DNA from: Planctomycetota bacterium | GTDB lineage: Bacteria > Planctomycetota > UBA1135 > JACQFD01 | NCBI GenBank assembly: GCA_016792805.1 | Contig: JAEUHX010000014.1 | Location: forward strand, 1 to 39,461 | Direction of reading: 5' to 3' | DNA: 39,461 bases | In this document: piece after piece, positions 1-7,307 of the stretch | Position numbering within the stretch: position 1 is the first letter of the stretch | Layout of the letters: each line of letters opens with the position of its first letter | Translations under genes and position numbers: made by a program | The notes under the pieces: generated by a model | The model's input: only the letters and a program-made list of their open reading frames with translations | Told to the model about the DNA's origin: nothing | Database searches by the model: none

Positions 1-430
1 CTCCCGCCCCGCCGTGTCATAGACGTTCTCCAGGACGTTCGTTGCCTGGTCTTCGGTCCAGATCACCTGGCCCTGGGCGTTGTAGGCGTAGAGCACGTAG
101 CCGCGGTCTCCGACTCCATCATCGGGGTAGGTCACCTTCTGCAGCAAGCGTTCGGGCGTCTATGGCGCTGCTGCGATCGACGAAGCGCTCCCAGATCACG
201 CAGAGCCCGTCCGCGCCGCCCACGCGCGAACGTGGCGCAACCAGCAGGCGCAGCACCCGGCCGTGGGTCCGCTCCCGCCGGCATGCCGCCAAGCCGGCGC
301 GCGTCACGCAGCCGTCTCCCGCGCCGGCTGAGATCACGCTGCGGTCGCTGTGCGAACCGAACTCTGCCGACCCAATGAGCCGATGCGGCCCACGCCGTCG
401 TTGTTCACCGCCGCACCACCGGGGCAAGTG
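1..430 (-). pseudogene. decayed Rhs/YD-repeat fragment (runs off left edge)
   Basis: Read on the minus strand, positions 1-155 encode a YD-repeat stretch (QKVTYPDDG, then YAYNAQGQVIW, then VYDTAGR) typical of Rhs shell proteins. The same frame meets a TAG near 158. Upstream, to about 430, a different frame shows coding-like GC-rich third positions (LRLLVAPRSRVGG, then VIWERFVDRSS), so the gene looks frameshifted near 155-165. The YVLYAYNAQGQVIWTEDQAT segment matches a second remnant near 3860-3960 (YSAQSQLLWTQDQAT), so the two derive from related genes. The 3' part lies outside the window. Remnant status is clear; its exact upstream boundary is not. Confidence 0.6.
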
Positions 431-590
431 GCTAAGCTCCACTAATGAAAGTCCACTCTTCGAGACATGCTCGATCGCGGCGCGCATCTCCTCGAGCGTC
501 TTGCGAGGCTGGGGCATGGTTGCAGCGCGACGAGAACGCCTAGATCATCGGAGAATTTCACGGCGTGGCTAGGGTGCGGCCGAGCGCTCA
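431..590 (-). repeat. remnant repeat, copy 1 (IstB-associated flank)
   Basis: About 110 bp here (roughly 477-590) resembles 2503-2620. Both encode MPQPxKTxEEMRAAI on the minus strand and share an untranslated upstream flank (GGCGTGG and neighbouring bases). In this copy the sequence after MRAAIEHV no longer resembles a transposase C-terminus and runs into Rhs-like sequence. I read it as a duplicated scrap of a mobile element or recombination flank, not an expressed gene. Confidence 0.45.
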
Positions 591-628
591 CGGTCGATTC
601 GAGCTACACGGCACATGCAACGCGAGAA

Positions 629-1105
629 TCACCTATATTCAATCTGAATGCTCGCACGCGTATCTATAGATGCCAAGGCGTTCATTTCCACGAGCGTGAG
701 CTGCCGAAGCCTGTAGCCAGGATGCTTGCGCAACATCCAGGTCTCCGACTCAGGAAGGCCTCCTATCAAAGTGACTGTGGTTACACTCGAGTTCATGATT
801 GAACTTCGCAGCTCAGTGCAAAACTCTTCAAGTGTCGGAATCAAGCCGTAACCAGGTCCTTCGGACCAGCCAAGCGAGCTGCTCCAGCACGCATACCCCG
901 CGCGGTTATTGGGATCGGCCTCAACGTACCAACAAAACAACTTCTCCTCGGACTTATTAAATCCAGGAAAGTAGACCCTCGTTGCCACATCTTCGTCGGT
1001 CTGGCGCGAAACCGGCTGACCATTGAAGGATGAGGCACATGATGCGACGGCGGTCAGAATGACGCATTGAAATAGGCTTCCAGAGCGTTTCCAGGTCTGA
1101 TTCAT
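629..1105 (-). CDS. small lipoprotein, candidate immunity protein
   Basis: The ATG at 1105 gives 158 residues with a basic start (MNQTWKRS), a hydrophobic stretch and a lipobox-like VASC near residue 20, so export and lipid anchoring are expected. An in-frame upstream ATG at 1198 would bury the signal and is less likely. The mature part has several cysteines, a YVEADPNN segment and a GYRLRQLTLVEMNALAS segment; I recognise no family. It is 185 bp downstream of, and co-directional with, the Rhs C-terminal candidate toxin at 1291-1752. That position, plus export, makes an envelope immunity role plausible, but this is inference from context. It could equally be an unrelated lipoprotein. Confidence 0.6.
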   Translation of the reverse strand: MNQTWKRSGSLFQCVILTAVASCASSFNGQPVSRQTDEDVATRVYFPGFNKSEEKLFCWYVEADPNNRAGYACWSSSLGWSEGPGYGLIPTLEEFCTELRSSIMNSSVTTVTLIGGLPESETWMLRKHPGYRLRQLTLVEMNALASIDTRASIQIEYR

Positions 1106-1290
1106 GGCAGCGCGGTCTCGGTATTGGTTGTGGTGGCACATGAGTAGTGAGTTAACCTGACTGCACGGCATGCGCGACTCGTGTCGGCTAGCCATCATTT
1201 GGTCGACGTACCACTCATCTGGGAAGACTTCTTAGAAGTGGCTGTTTCGATATCGACTCCATTCTTAACACAAAGCTTGCCACAGCGCAG

Positions 1291-2400
1291 CTACTTCGAA
1301 TCATAGGTCTCGTCCTTGTACTCCTTCGGGGCCTCTTCCCCGAACTTTTCACCCAGTAGACCTCCTCCGAACTCGCGATAGAAGTGCCAGTAGGCCTTGT
1401 ATCCGTTCGGTGGTCCAAAGTTGACGTCTTTGCATATCATCTCAATTATATGACATTCAGATGGGCACTGCCCACTCTTGTTGGGAACCGCGGGCGAGCA
1501 TGCGAATTTCGATTTCTTGATCGCATTATTTACAAGTGTGCAGTTGTCTTGGCAGTCCTTAGTTTCGTCGAACCCAGGGGGCCTAGCGAACTTGTCTTCG
1601 GTACCCTCAGCCGGATCACCTATTGCATACCGCCAACAATTCCCTTTTGAGCTGGCGCCGCTTCCCCACTTATCCACGCCTTCGATTGCGGGTTGGCTGG
1701 TGGGTCGCGTAGCGGGTCCGCTGCTGGTACCCGACTGAACTGCCTGCATTACTTGACCACTCGGGTCAATCGCGACCACGCTTCGATTCGAACAGTAAGC
1801 ATATAGATCCAAGCCGGATGGCTGGACCAGCGGATCGCGAGAGAACCAACGCCCCGCGGAGGAGCCGAAGACGCGGCTACGAGCATGCCAAGTCCCCGAG
1901 GTAGAACTATCCAGTTCGTGCCCGGTGTAGCCTCTTCGGTTTCCGACTCCGCTCGCGCTCAGCGATTGAGTGCCCAGCGTGATCCCCTGAAAGCTCCCCT
2001 GCGCCGTCGACTTATCTGTGGTGTCAACATCTCCATCGAGGTCGAGGTCGCCGCGGACATCGTAGGCGGACCCGTTGATCCAGGTCTGGATTTGTGTGAT
2101 GTCAGTGGCGTCGCAGTCGGATTCAGTTTCGGCGGCATGCATGAACTCGCCCGGCACGGCAACGCAGCCGAGCGCCGTTCGCGCAACGAGTGCGGGTGCC
2201 CACCCGGGTCCAGCGTCGGGTAGCTGTTTCTGAACTGGAAATGGCAACTTGAAGAGGGGCCTCTGCGGAACGCTGAAAAGGGACCCCCTGGGGATGAATA
2301 GAGAAGGAGATGCGGAGTGGCCCCCGAGAGGCGAGGGGAGAGTGAGAGGCGGGGTACCCCGCCTTTCGCTCTCCTCTCGCCTCTCGGGGGCAGCGGTCAC
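1291..2400 (-). CDS. Rhs core fragment with dockerin-like loop and papain-like C-terminal candidate toxin
   Basis: This 369-codon frame (GTG at 2400) is the 3' end of an Rhs gene, not a complete one. Codons 1-60 read through a 70-bp palindrome and are probably not ancestral. Residues about 95-140 hold a dockerin-like segment (GDLDLDGDVDTTD, a calcium-loop pattern). Residues 153-216 are the Rhs-associated core: RRGYTGHELDS, WHARSRVFGSSAGRWFSRDP, then LYAYCSNRSVVAIDPSGQV. The variable tip (217-369, positions 1291-1752) has GNCWRYA, FARPPG, SECHIIEM and YWHFYREF, recalling a bacterial NCYNYA...FAQPG family; Cys255, His317 and His339 could form a papain-like hydrolase site. Rhs tips are normally released toxins; this activity is inferred. 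No promoter or full shell is present, so it may be an orphan module. Confidence 0.65.
   Translation of the reverse strand: MTAAPERREESERRGTPPLTLPSPLGGHSASPSLFIPRGSLFSVPQRPLFKLPFPVQKQLPDAGPGWAPALVARTALGCVAVPGEFMHAAETESDCDATDITQIQTWINGSAYDVRGDLDLDGDVDTTDKSTAQGSFQGITLGTQSLSASGVGNRRGYTGHELDSSTSGTWHARSRVFGSSAGRWFSRDPLVQPSGLDLYAYCSNRSVVAIDPSGQVMQAVQSGTSSGPATRPTSQPAIEGVDKWGSGASSKGNCWRYAIGDPAEGTEDKFARPPGFDETKDCQDNCTLVNNAIKKSKFACSPAVPNKSGQCPSECHIIEMICKDVNFGPPNGYKAYWHFYREFGGGLLGEKFGEEAPKEYKDETYDSK
2321..2390. repeat. 70-bp near-perfect palindrome
   Basis: Two 35-base arms meet at a GGTACC centre with only a few mismatches, starting CCCCCGAGAGG and ending CCTCTCGGGGG. On the minus strand it reads TPPLTLPSPLGG, the translated signature of short palindromic repeats common in many bacterial genomes. 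It sits at the broken 5' edge of the Rhs fragment, next to an IstB-like remnant, so it probably marks a mobile miniature element or recombination joint. A terminator role is less likely because no T-run follows. Confidence 0.7.
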
Positions 2401-2549
2401 GAGGAAGCCTCCTCCTTGCGCGGCTTGGCGCCGCGCCGTGCGTTCTGGAGCCGATAGCTTTCGCCCTCGGTCTTCACACTGGTGGAGTGGTGGATGACGC
2501 GGTCGATCGCAGCGCGCATCTCCTCGGCCGTCTTGCCAGGCTGGGGCAT
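2397..2549 (-). pseudogene. IstB-like transposition helper, C-terminal remnant
   Basis: About 50 codons encode AAIDRVIHHSTSVKTEGESYR and a basic tail (NARRGAKPRK). This resembles the end of IS21-family IstB ATPases, where a DRLxHH motif is followed by a short strand ending in SYR. The Walker motifs and all of IstA are absent, so only a scrap remains. Its stop overlaps the first codon of the Rhs fragment at 2400. The 5' flank is shared with 477-590. Family assignment rests on this short tail only. Confidence 0.45.
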
Positions 2550-2678
2550 GGTTGGAGTTCCCCGAAATCGCCTAGCTCCTCCGTGAATTGCACGGCGTGG
2601 CAACGGGTGCGACCGATCGCTCATGAAAGATCTCAAGCATCTTAGGAAGCTAACAGAGAAAAACGGATTGCCCCGCGT

Positions 2679-3089
2679 TCACTTAGATCGGGTCGACCGG
2701 AATTCGATACTCGTCCAGATCATAGTAATCACCGACACAATGAGAACGCCGAGCGGCGCAACCGGGCCGAGAAAAAGCGGTAGAACTGCAGAGGCCAGGA
2801 CAGTGCATCCAAAGACCCATGGGACCGCTTTGACTAGATCCGCAAGGCGAAGGATGAATAAAGAAAAGAGGAGCCCCACCAGCGCTCCTCCTATTGTGAG
2901 CACTAACCAGATGTCCCGTACGAATGGATCCCTCAACAACTTGAAGAGCGAATGTCCACTAGCGAGATCCGTTGTTGAAATGGTCATGGAGTATGAAATC
3001 AATGCAACCGCACCCGAAACAGCGGCGCAAGCAACTGCAGTCAATGAGAGCAGCGCGATTCTCGAGAGAGAGGAGCGGATACTAGTCAT
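2679..3089 (-). CDS. four-helix membrane protein, candidate immunity protein
   Basis: The 136-residue product has four hydrophobic segments, at about residues 10-35, 55-80, 88-108 and 111-130, with short loops, so it should sit in the inner membrane. The ATG lies inside the end of the upstream frame (ATGACTAG, an 8-nt overlap), which implies translational coupling. The upstream frame is the cysteine-rich Rhs tip. In polymorphic toxin loci the gene directly behind the tip is normally immunity, and multi-helix immunity proteins are commonly matched to toxins acting at the inner membrane. I recognise no named family; the immunity role is inferred from position. Confidence 0.7.
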   Translation of the reverse strand: MTSIRSSLSRIALLSLTAVACAAVSGAVALISYSMTISTTDLASGHSLFKLLRDPFVRDIWLVLTIGGALVGLLFSLFILRLADLVKAVPWVFGCTVLASAVLPLFLGPVAPLGVLIVSVITMIWTSIEFRSTRSK

Positions 3090-3735
3090 GGGGAACCATT
3101 CTCCAAATGCAGCATCGCTGTATTGGTGTCATGCGATCGAGTCTAGGCGCTTCGTGGTCGTCGTAATAGGCCTTGTCACAGAGCGGGCTTCCCGATTCTG
3201 GGCCAGCTTGCGACCCCGAGGATTGATGAATCCACCCAGGAATACTACACTTTTCCTGCACAAATGAGCATTCTACGAGGCAGGAAGGCAACGTCCATGT
3301 CGGTTTACCGCCAGGGAAGCTCTTGCTATCAGCCGCAGCATAGCATTCGCTATGAGCGGTGCTCACATCTATTCCAGCCTCGCGCATGCATAATAGACAA
3401 CCTCGAACATACTTAGACCAAGGGCTATCCCCAGCGCATTTACAAAAACAGTTCAGATTCGCCCCCAAGTACTTCTCATACTTCTTATGTTGGTCACACT
3501 TCGGGCTCGAGGCTGAAACACCCCACGACGGGCTTGTGCGCTGTGGAGCAGGCGATGGGGCTTGGGGTATCACATCGACTTGGATCGATCCATTTGAGTG
3601 AATTCTCACGAGCACATTAACATTAGTAATCGCTCCGCCTGCTTGGACAATTGAATCACCGCTGCTGCCGCCCTGATGCGGATTGAGAGCGAGTAGTCCC
3701 TGCGGGTCTGTAGTGGTCACAAAATTGCTTTGCAT
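3082..3735 (-). CDS. cysteine-rich Rhs C-terminal candidate toxin (5' end broken)
   Basis: The open frame extends to 3972, but the part that looks real begins near 3735 with TTDPQGLLALNP, equivalent to the DPSG boundary that ends Rhs cores. The following ~200 residues include a Gly/Ser-rich linker, a hydrophobic segment (ITNVNVLVRI) and a cysteine-rich region: CFCKCAGDSPWSKYVRGC, then LCM, SECYAAAD, CLVEC and terminal CC, about 13 cysteines in all. The CxCxC and later CxxC spacing suggests disulphides or metal binding. No family is recognised. The YD repeats upstream (3776-4129) are in another frame, so the parent Rhs gene is broken. The stop overlaps the next gene's start. Confidence 0.55.
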   Translation of the reverse strand: MQSNFVTTTDPQGLLALNPHQGGSSGDSIVQAGGAITNVNVLVRIHSNGSIQVDVIPQAPSPAPQRTSPSWGVSASSPKCDQHKKYEKYLGANLNCFCKCAGDSPWSKYVRGCLLCMREAGIDVSTAHSECYAAADSKSFPGGKPTWTLPSCLVECSFVQEKCSIPGWIHQSSGSQAGPESGSPLCDKAYYDDHEAPRLDRMTPIQRCCIWRMVPHD

Positions 3736-3775
3736 AGGACGGCACGAGGTCGAACATCGCCGCGGGTCCTTGTGA

Positions 3776-4129
3776 TCAGTAGGAAGGTGTCGAGTGTCGC
3801 GAGATACGCCTCGCGCCGGGCCTTGCGACGGTCGGAATGAGTGCCATCGCTCCGCACGGCGCTCGCGCCGTCCCCCGCCCCTCCGTGTCATAGACGCTCT
3901 CCAGGGCATTGGTCGCCTGGTCTTGGGTCCACAGGAGCTGCGATTGGGCGCTGTAGGTGACGCCCTCCCCATCTCTGGTCCAGGGGAAGGGAGAACCTCG
4001 GGTCTGCGATAGCCATGGGACTGGTAAGGGCATTCTGAATTGTACCAATCGCTTCATTCCGAATCTCGAGGCGACGATCCTCGAATCTCGAGATCTTGCG
4101 GATGCGAGCTCCACCGTCAGACGCTTCAC
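3776..4129 (-). pseudogene. YD-repeat Rhs remnant
   Basis: Part of this frame (VTYSAQSQLLWTQDQAT, then NALESVYDTEGRG) is a YD-repeat module closely similar to that at 1-130. The frame ends at a TGA near 3776. About 80 bp around 3730-3830 resembles 5580-5660 in DNA; both encode a TRTRGD-like or IRTRGD-like stretch on the minus strand. The core domain that should link it to the tip at 3735 is missing or frameshifted. It has no convincing start of its own. Confidence 0.55.
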
Positions 4130-4142
4130 AGCTCGCTGACTG

Positions 4143-4670
4143 TCAGCGGGGATCGGGAGCTCCCCACCACTCGAGGTCCACTGGAACAGACTTCATCCAA
4201 TCCAAGACATCCTGATCTCCGTTCAGAAAAGAGCCTACGCGGTCCCACTGCTCTTCGCATTGAGGCCACAGATTCTTGTGCAGTAGGAACATCTTCCGGG
4301 ACCAGCTCGCTTTCACCTGCGTTCCAACCCAGAGACTGGGCACGAGGAAGACCAAAGGCGTACAGGATTCTGTGACTTCATTTTCTTGAAGATCCACAAA
4401 CGCATACCACAGACTTTCCTGTTTCTGCCCGGGAGCATGAGCGCTTACATCCCACTCGCGCGCCTCGGCGCCATAGCGCTTTGGCCGGAGAGCATTACGG
4501 GACGTCTTCACCTGAATAGACAGTAGCCGCGACCCGTTAACAGAGGCCACCAATATGTCGACGTCGGGAACATTTCCCATAGTAATGGCAGCGTGGAAGC
4601 CACGAACGCTCAACGAGTAGGCGACATGGTACTGTCCAGCGAGCCCAATAAACTGACTGCGTCCACGCAT
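4143..4670 (-). CDS. PD-(D/E)XK nuclease-fold-like protein
   Basis: The 175-residue product opens with GLAGQYHVAYSLSVRGFHA, followed by VPDVDILVAS and LLSIQVKTSR. The order G-x-x-G-[EQ]-Y, D-[IV]-D and [IV]-Q-V-K-T matches the PD-(D/E)XK fold seen in small restriction-like or Holliday-resolvase-like bacterial proteins. The Asp of VDI and the Lys of QVK would be metal-site residues. The usual Glu of GEY is Gln here, which may weaken catalysis. The C-terminal half is aromatic-rich and unassigned. It lies between Rhs remnants on the same strand, so it may be toxin cargo or a displaced module. No cognate methylase is nearby. Confidence 0.6.
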   Translation of the reverse strand: MRGRSQFIGLAGQYHVAYSLSVRGFHAAITMGNVPDVDILVASVNGSRLLSIQVKTSRNALRPKRYGAEAREWDVSAHAPGQKQESLWYAFVDLQENEVTESCTPLVFLVPSLWVGTQVKASWSRKMFLLHKNLWPQCEEQWDRVGSFLNGDQDVLDWMKSVPVDLEWWGAPDPR

Positions 4671-5015
4671 GAGTAATTTACCTTAGTGATTAAGATGGTC
4701 CGACCTCAATTAAAGTTGCGCGGTGTGCGATGCTCCCTGAGGTCAAGCCACGAGAGCAGTTTGTTTCTGGTGATACTCCTTGGGCTGAGTTGGCCTAGGG
4801 ATTGATAGGACCGATCTGAGTCGTGCTAATCGACGCGTCGTCAAGATCTCGCCGGGCACTCCCGACCTCGTCCCACGGGTGGCCTAGGAACTCAGGGGAG
4901 CGCTAGTGAGTTCGCGAGCGAGCGCTGCGCGCTTGCTCGGGGGACGCCCTCGGCCTCCATCAAGGCGGCCATAGGCGGGTCCACACTTAGCTGCTGTGCC
5001 CACACATTCTATTTC
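4671..5015. other. intergenic, no feature recognised
   Basis: This 345-bp gap separates two minus-strand genes. I see no convincing frame, tRNA-like fold or repeat. The part near 4680 is AT-richer and may hold the promoter of the gene ending at 4143, but no clear -35/-10 pair was identified. Confidence 0.4.
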
Positions 5016-5483
5016 CTATTTCGGTGTTATGATGTTTAGCCACGCGAGAGCTGCCGCAACGCAAAGCAACGCGGAGCAGGCGCCTGGAATCCAGTAGCCA
5101 ATCCAACGGCGGCGGCTTGCACCAGCCATAGGCCTGAACAAAACCGGAAGTTGGTTTCTGGAATCGACTGACCATCTCTCAACTTCGAAGACCGGGTGAC
5201 CGGGCATCTTTGAAGTCATGTGCTCGATGATGAGGTCGAGCTTGAACTGCGCCCTAGCCAGCGGGATGAGAGTCATCGTGCAGATTACTGCCCCTGAGGT
5301 CAGCGTGAGCCGCAGGTTCATCTGTGACTCGGTTCCGAACGCCGCCGCCGCGACAAGCGAGTAGACGATGAGAAGATAATTGAATCGCTGACAGAGGATA
5401 TTCTCTACGAATTGCCGCTCCTCGCTTAGGGTCCACTCAGGCTTGGAAGCCGGATGTCTGCTATCTTGGTCTTGGTCACTCAT
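5016..5483 (-). CDS. three-helix small membrane protein
   Basis: The ATG at 5483 is preceded by AGGA at nine bases. The 155-residue product has a polar N-terminus, then helices at about 35-52 (NYLLIVYSLVAAAAFG), 58-80 and 127-150. The motif EERQFVENILCQRFNYLL before helix 1 recalls a family of short uncharacterised bacterial membrane proteins, but I cannot name it. It directly follows (30 bp) a decayed Rhs-like stretch, as the immunity candidate at 2679-3089 follows its tip, so it may be an orphan immunity gene. That is positional inference only. Confidence 0.6.
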   Translation of the reverse strand: MSDQDQDSRHPASKPEWTLSEERQFVENILCQRFNYLLIVYSLVAAAAFGTESQMNLRLTLTSGAVICTMTLIPLARAQFKLDLIIEHMTSKMPGHPVFEVERWSVDSRNQLPVLFRPMAGASRRRWIGYWIPGACSALLCVAAALAWLNIITPK

Positions 5484-5494
5484 CGGTCTTGTTC

Positions 5495-6010
5495 CTAAGG
5501 ATCAGCAAAGTGTGTGCAAGAATACTGGCACGGAGTGATTTCAAGTATTCTTAGAATTGCTTCGCATCGGGCACCCTGATTTCGACCGTCTCCGCGGGTT
5601 CTAATGATCAGTACGAGGGTCTCGAGGCTCGAGAGATGTCCGTCGGGGTAGAGCTCGCGACTCGCCACAGGCGTGCCGCCGCTCCGTCCAACGCCAAGCT
5701 CCGCGAGCGTCGCGCTTTTGCCCGAATTGTCAACCCGCTCGGCGTCCGCGGCCAGGAAGCCAGCGTCCGTGACCTGCGCACTGTGGGCACGACGCCGCGC
5801 TCGACGGTATGCTCTTGCGGCAAGCCGAACGCCCCCGCCGTCAAGTTTGTCGCGCCTCGCCAGCCAGAGCGGCGTCCGAGCGGCCCGGCTTCCAGCGCAG
5901 AGCCTCGATCTCGCGAAAAATCCTCGCGCTCGCTTTGCGGAGCACCTTTGCCACGGGCTCTTAGGCGCGCAGATACCTCGTCCTCTGAAGCAAGGGATGC
6001 GTGTTCGCAC
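5495..6010 (-). pseudogene. Rhs-flank-like remnant
   Basis: No intact Rhs domain is visible, but the end of this minus-strand stretch (RSGGTPVASRELYPDGHLSS, then IRTRGDGR near 5560-5680) matches the DNA flanking the Rhs remnant at 3730-3830. The upstream part, from about 5700 to 6010, is arginine-rich and frame-ambiguous, which suggests non-coding or frameshifted sequence. Positions 5921-5965 also match a short element at 28441-28485. I treat the stretch as debris of an Rhs module. Confidence 0.35.
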
Positions 6011-6029
6011 TCGTTAAGGTCAGGTCCGG

Positions 6030-6130
6030 CAGCATCTTGGTTCCCTTCGCGACCAAGTCGATCGAGGCCAGCGGGATCAGCTACTCAGCGCCATGGAGTT
6101 CATAGAGATCGATCTGCGCCTCCGCCGGGC
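6030..6130 (-). pseudogene. fragment of an FG-GAP protein paralogue
   Basis: On the minus strand this encodes QIDLYELHGAE, a TAG, then LIPLASIDL. It aligns with HVDLYELHAAQKLSFLASIEL of the intact FG-GAP protein at 7308-8678 (DNA near 7820-7880). The in-frame stop and loss of flanking blades show that it is a broken copy. Confidence 0.6.
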
Positions 6131-6193
6131 GGAAGCTTCGCCTCGTCGTTTGCTAGCATTCAACCAACTGGTAGCCCAAGAGTTCACCCCGAG

Positions 6194-6454
6194 ATGCAGC
6201 GAAAGCAGGCCCAAACGATTGCTCTGGCGCTTCTGGCAGTCCTCCTTATTGGCATCAGCATATACTTGGTCTGGGAGGACCTAACTCGTGAGGCGCCACA
6301 GTGGGAGCGCCTATTCCCAAATAAGACGCCCAAATACTGGAGGCGTCGTCTATCCGCGCTATTCCTGAAGCTGCTTCCGGGCGGATTCGGGGTAAAGATC
6401 CTCGTTTCTCGGTGGTCTGACCTCCACCCAAGGCGCGGACACAAAACGAAGTGA
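6194..6454 (+). CDS. 86-residue single-helix membrane protein
   Basis: From the ATG at 6194 the product has a short polar start (MQRKQAQ), one strong transmembrane helix at about residues 8-30 (IALALLAVLLIGISIYLVW), and a basic, tryptophan-containing tail. The longer frame upstream, from 5636, overlaps debris on the other strand and lacks domain sense. I recognise no family. It is the only plus-strand gene before 9030. It could be spurious, but the sharp amphipathic layout favours a real gene. Confidence 0.45.
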   Translation: MQRKQAQTIALALLAVLLIGISIYLVWEDLTREAPQWERLFPNKTPKYWRRRLSALFLKLLPGGFGVKILVSRWSDLHPRRGHKTK

Positions 6455-6744
6455 GCAGCCCAATGCTTTTCTGTGAGTTCAACCAAGCTGCGAGTTCATT
6501 CATCGAGTTCGGCTCAATGAGTAACATGGAGCGATCGGGCGTACTAGGCATCGGATTGACCGGATTGAAACGGGTCCGGGCGCCGCAAGAGGCTCAGCGC
6601 CGCCGAGGGTCACCACCTTGAGGTCCCAACGCCGAGCAAGGCTCCCCAGACAGAGCGCCTAGGCAGAGGATCTTGTTTCCCCGAGAGATCATCGATGAAG
6701 CAACCCAAGGGGCAAAGCCTACTTCTTTGCGTCCAGCAGCGACA
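6455..6744. other. intergenic, no feature recognised
   Basis: A 290-bp gap between convergent genes. No clear terminator hairpin, repeat or supported frame was found. Confidence 0.4.
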
Positions 6745-7239
6745 TCACTTCTGTTCTTCTATGAATAGCACTCTTCGCTCCCCGTCGATTCGAACCCTCA
6801 GGCGACGGTCGGCGCGACGAAATAGGCCCTCTCGGCGTTGTGACACGGGATCGATGTCGATGGGCGCGTAGATCGGGTGGAGTTCTCCGTCAGCGCTCAG
6901 AAATATGAGTAGTCCACCTACATCATTAGCCAAAGTCCTCGATTGGAGGTATCGAGTCCACACGCAATCGATTCTCCACCAGAGGGTAAACATATCGGCG
7001 TAGGGAAAGGCGATTGAGAGCGAATGCCAGCCGGGAGAAACGCCATCGAGTGCCTTATAAAGTTCACTCGTCGTCGATGCGTTCTTGAAGCGTACATACT
7101 GCTCATCACTGATCTCCAATATTGGTGTCCTATCAATCCGAATTGAGGCTACTGCGAAACCGAACGCCGCAAGGCAGCAGGTGGCCAGGAGCATCTTCGC
7201 TATGAGGAGACGCCTTCTCGGAATTTGTCTCAGGAACAT
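6745..7239 (-). CDS. membrane-anchored protein of unknown function
   Basis: The ATG at 7239 has AAGGA seven bases upstream and gives 164 residues. A basic start (MFLRQIPRRR) precedes one transmembrane helix at about residues 13-33, so the remainder probably faces the periplasm or paryphoplasm. That part contains an SLSIAFPYADMFTLWWRIDCVW segment split over two strands and ends in a basic RRADRRLRVRIDGERRVLF strand. No family is recognised. It lies 68 bp downstream of the FG-GAP gene on the same strand, so the two may be co-transcribed and work together at the membrane. Confidence 0.6.
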   Translation of the reverse strand: MFLRQIPRRRLLIAKMLLATCCLAAFGFAVASIRIDRTPILEISDEQYVRFKNASTTSELYKALDGVSPGWHSLSIAFPYADMFTLWWRIDCVWTRYLQSRTLANDVGGLLIFLSADGELHPIYAPIDIDPVSQRREGLFRRADRRLRVRIDGERRVLFIEEQK

Positions 7240-7307
7240 GCGGCAATCCTTAGATCGGGTACTCGAGCCCACAATCTCGGTCGAAAATGGGGGAACTGGG
7301 CATCTTC

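Noticed and set aside
5636..6193. Plus-strand frame upstream of the 86-residue protein
   Set aside because: Arginine/serine-rich translation antisense to Rhs debris; only the part from 6194 looks like a protein.
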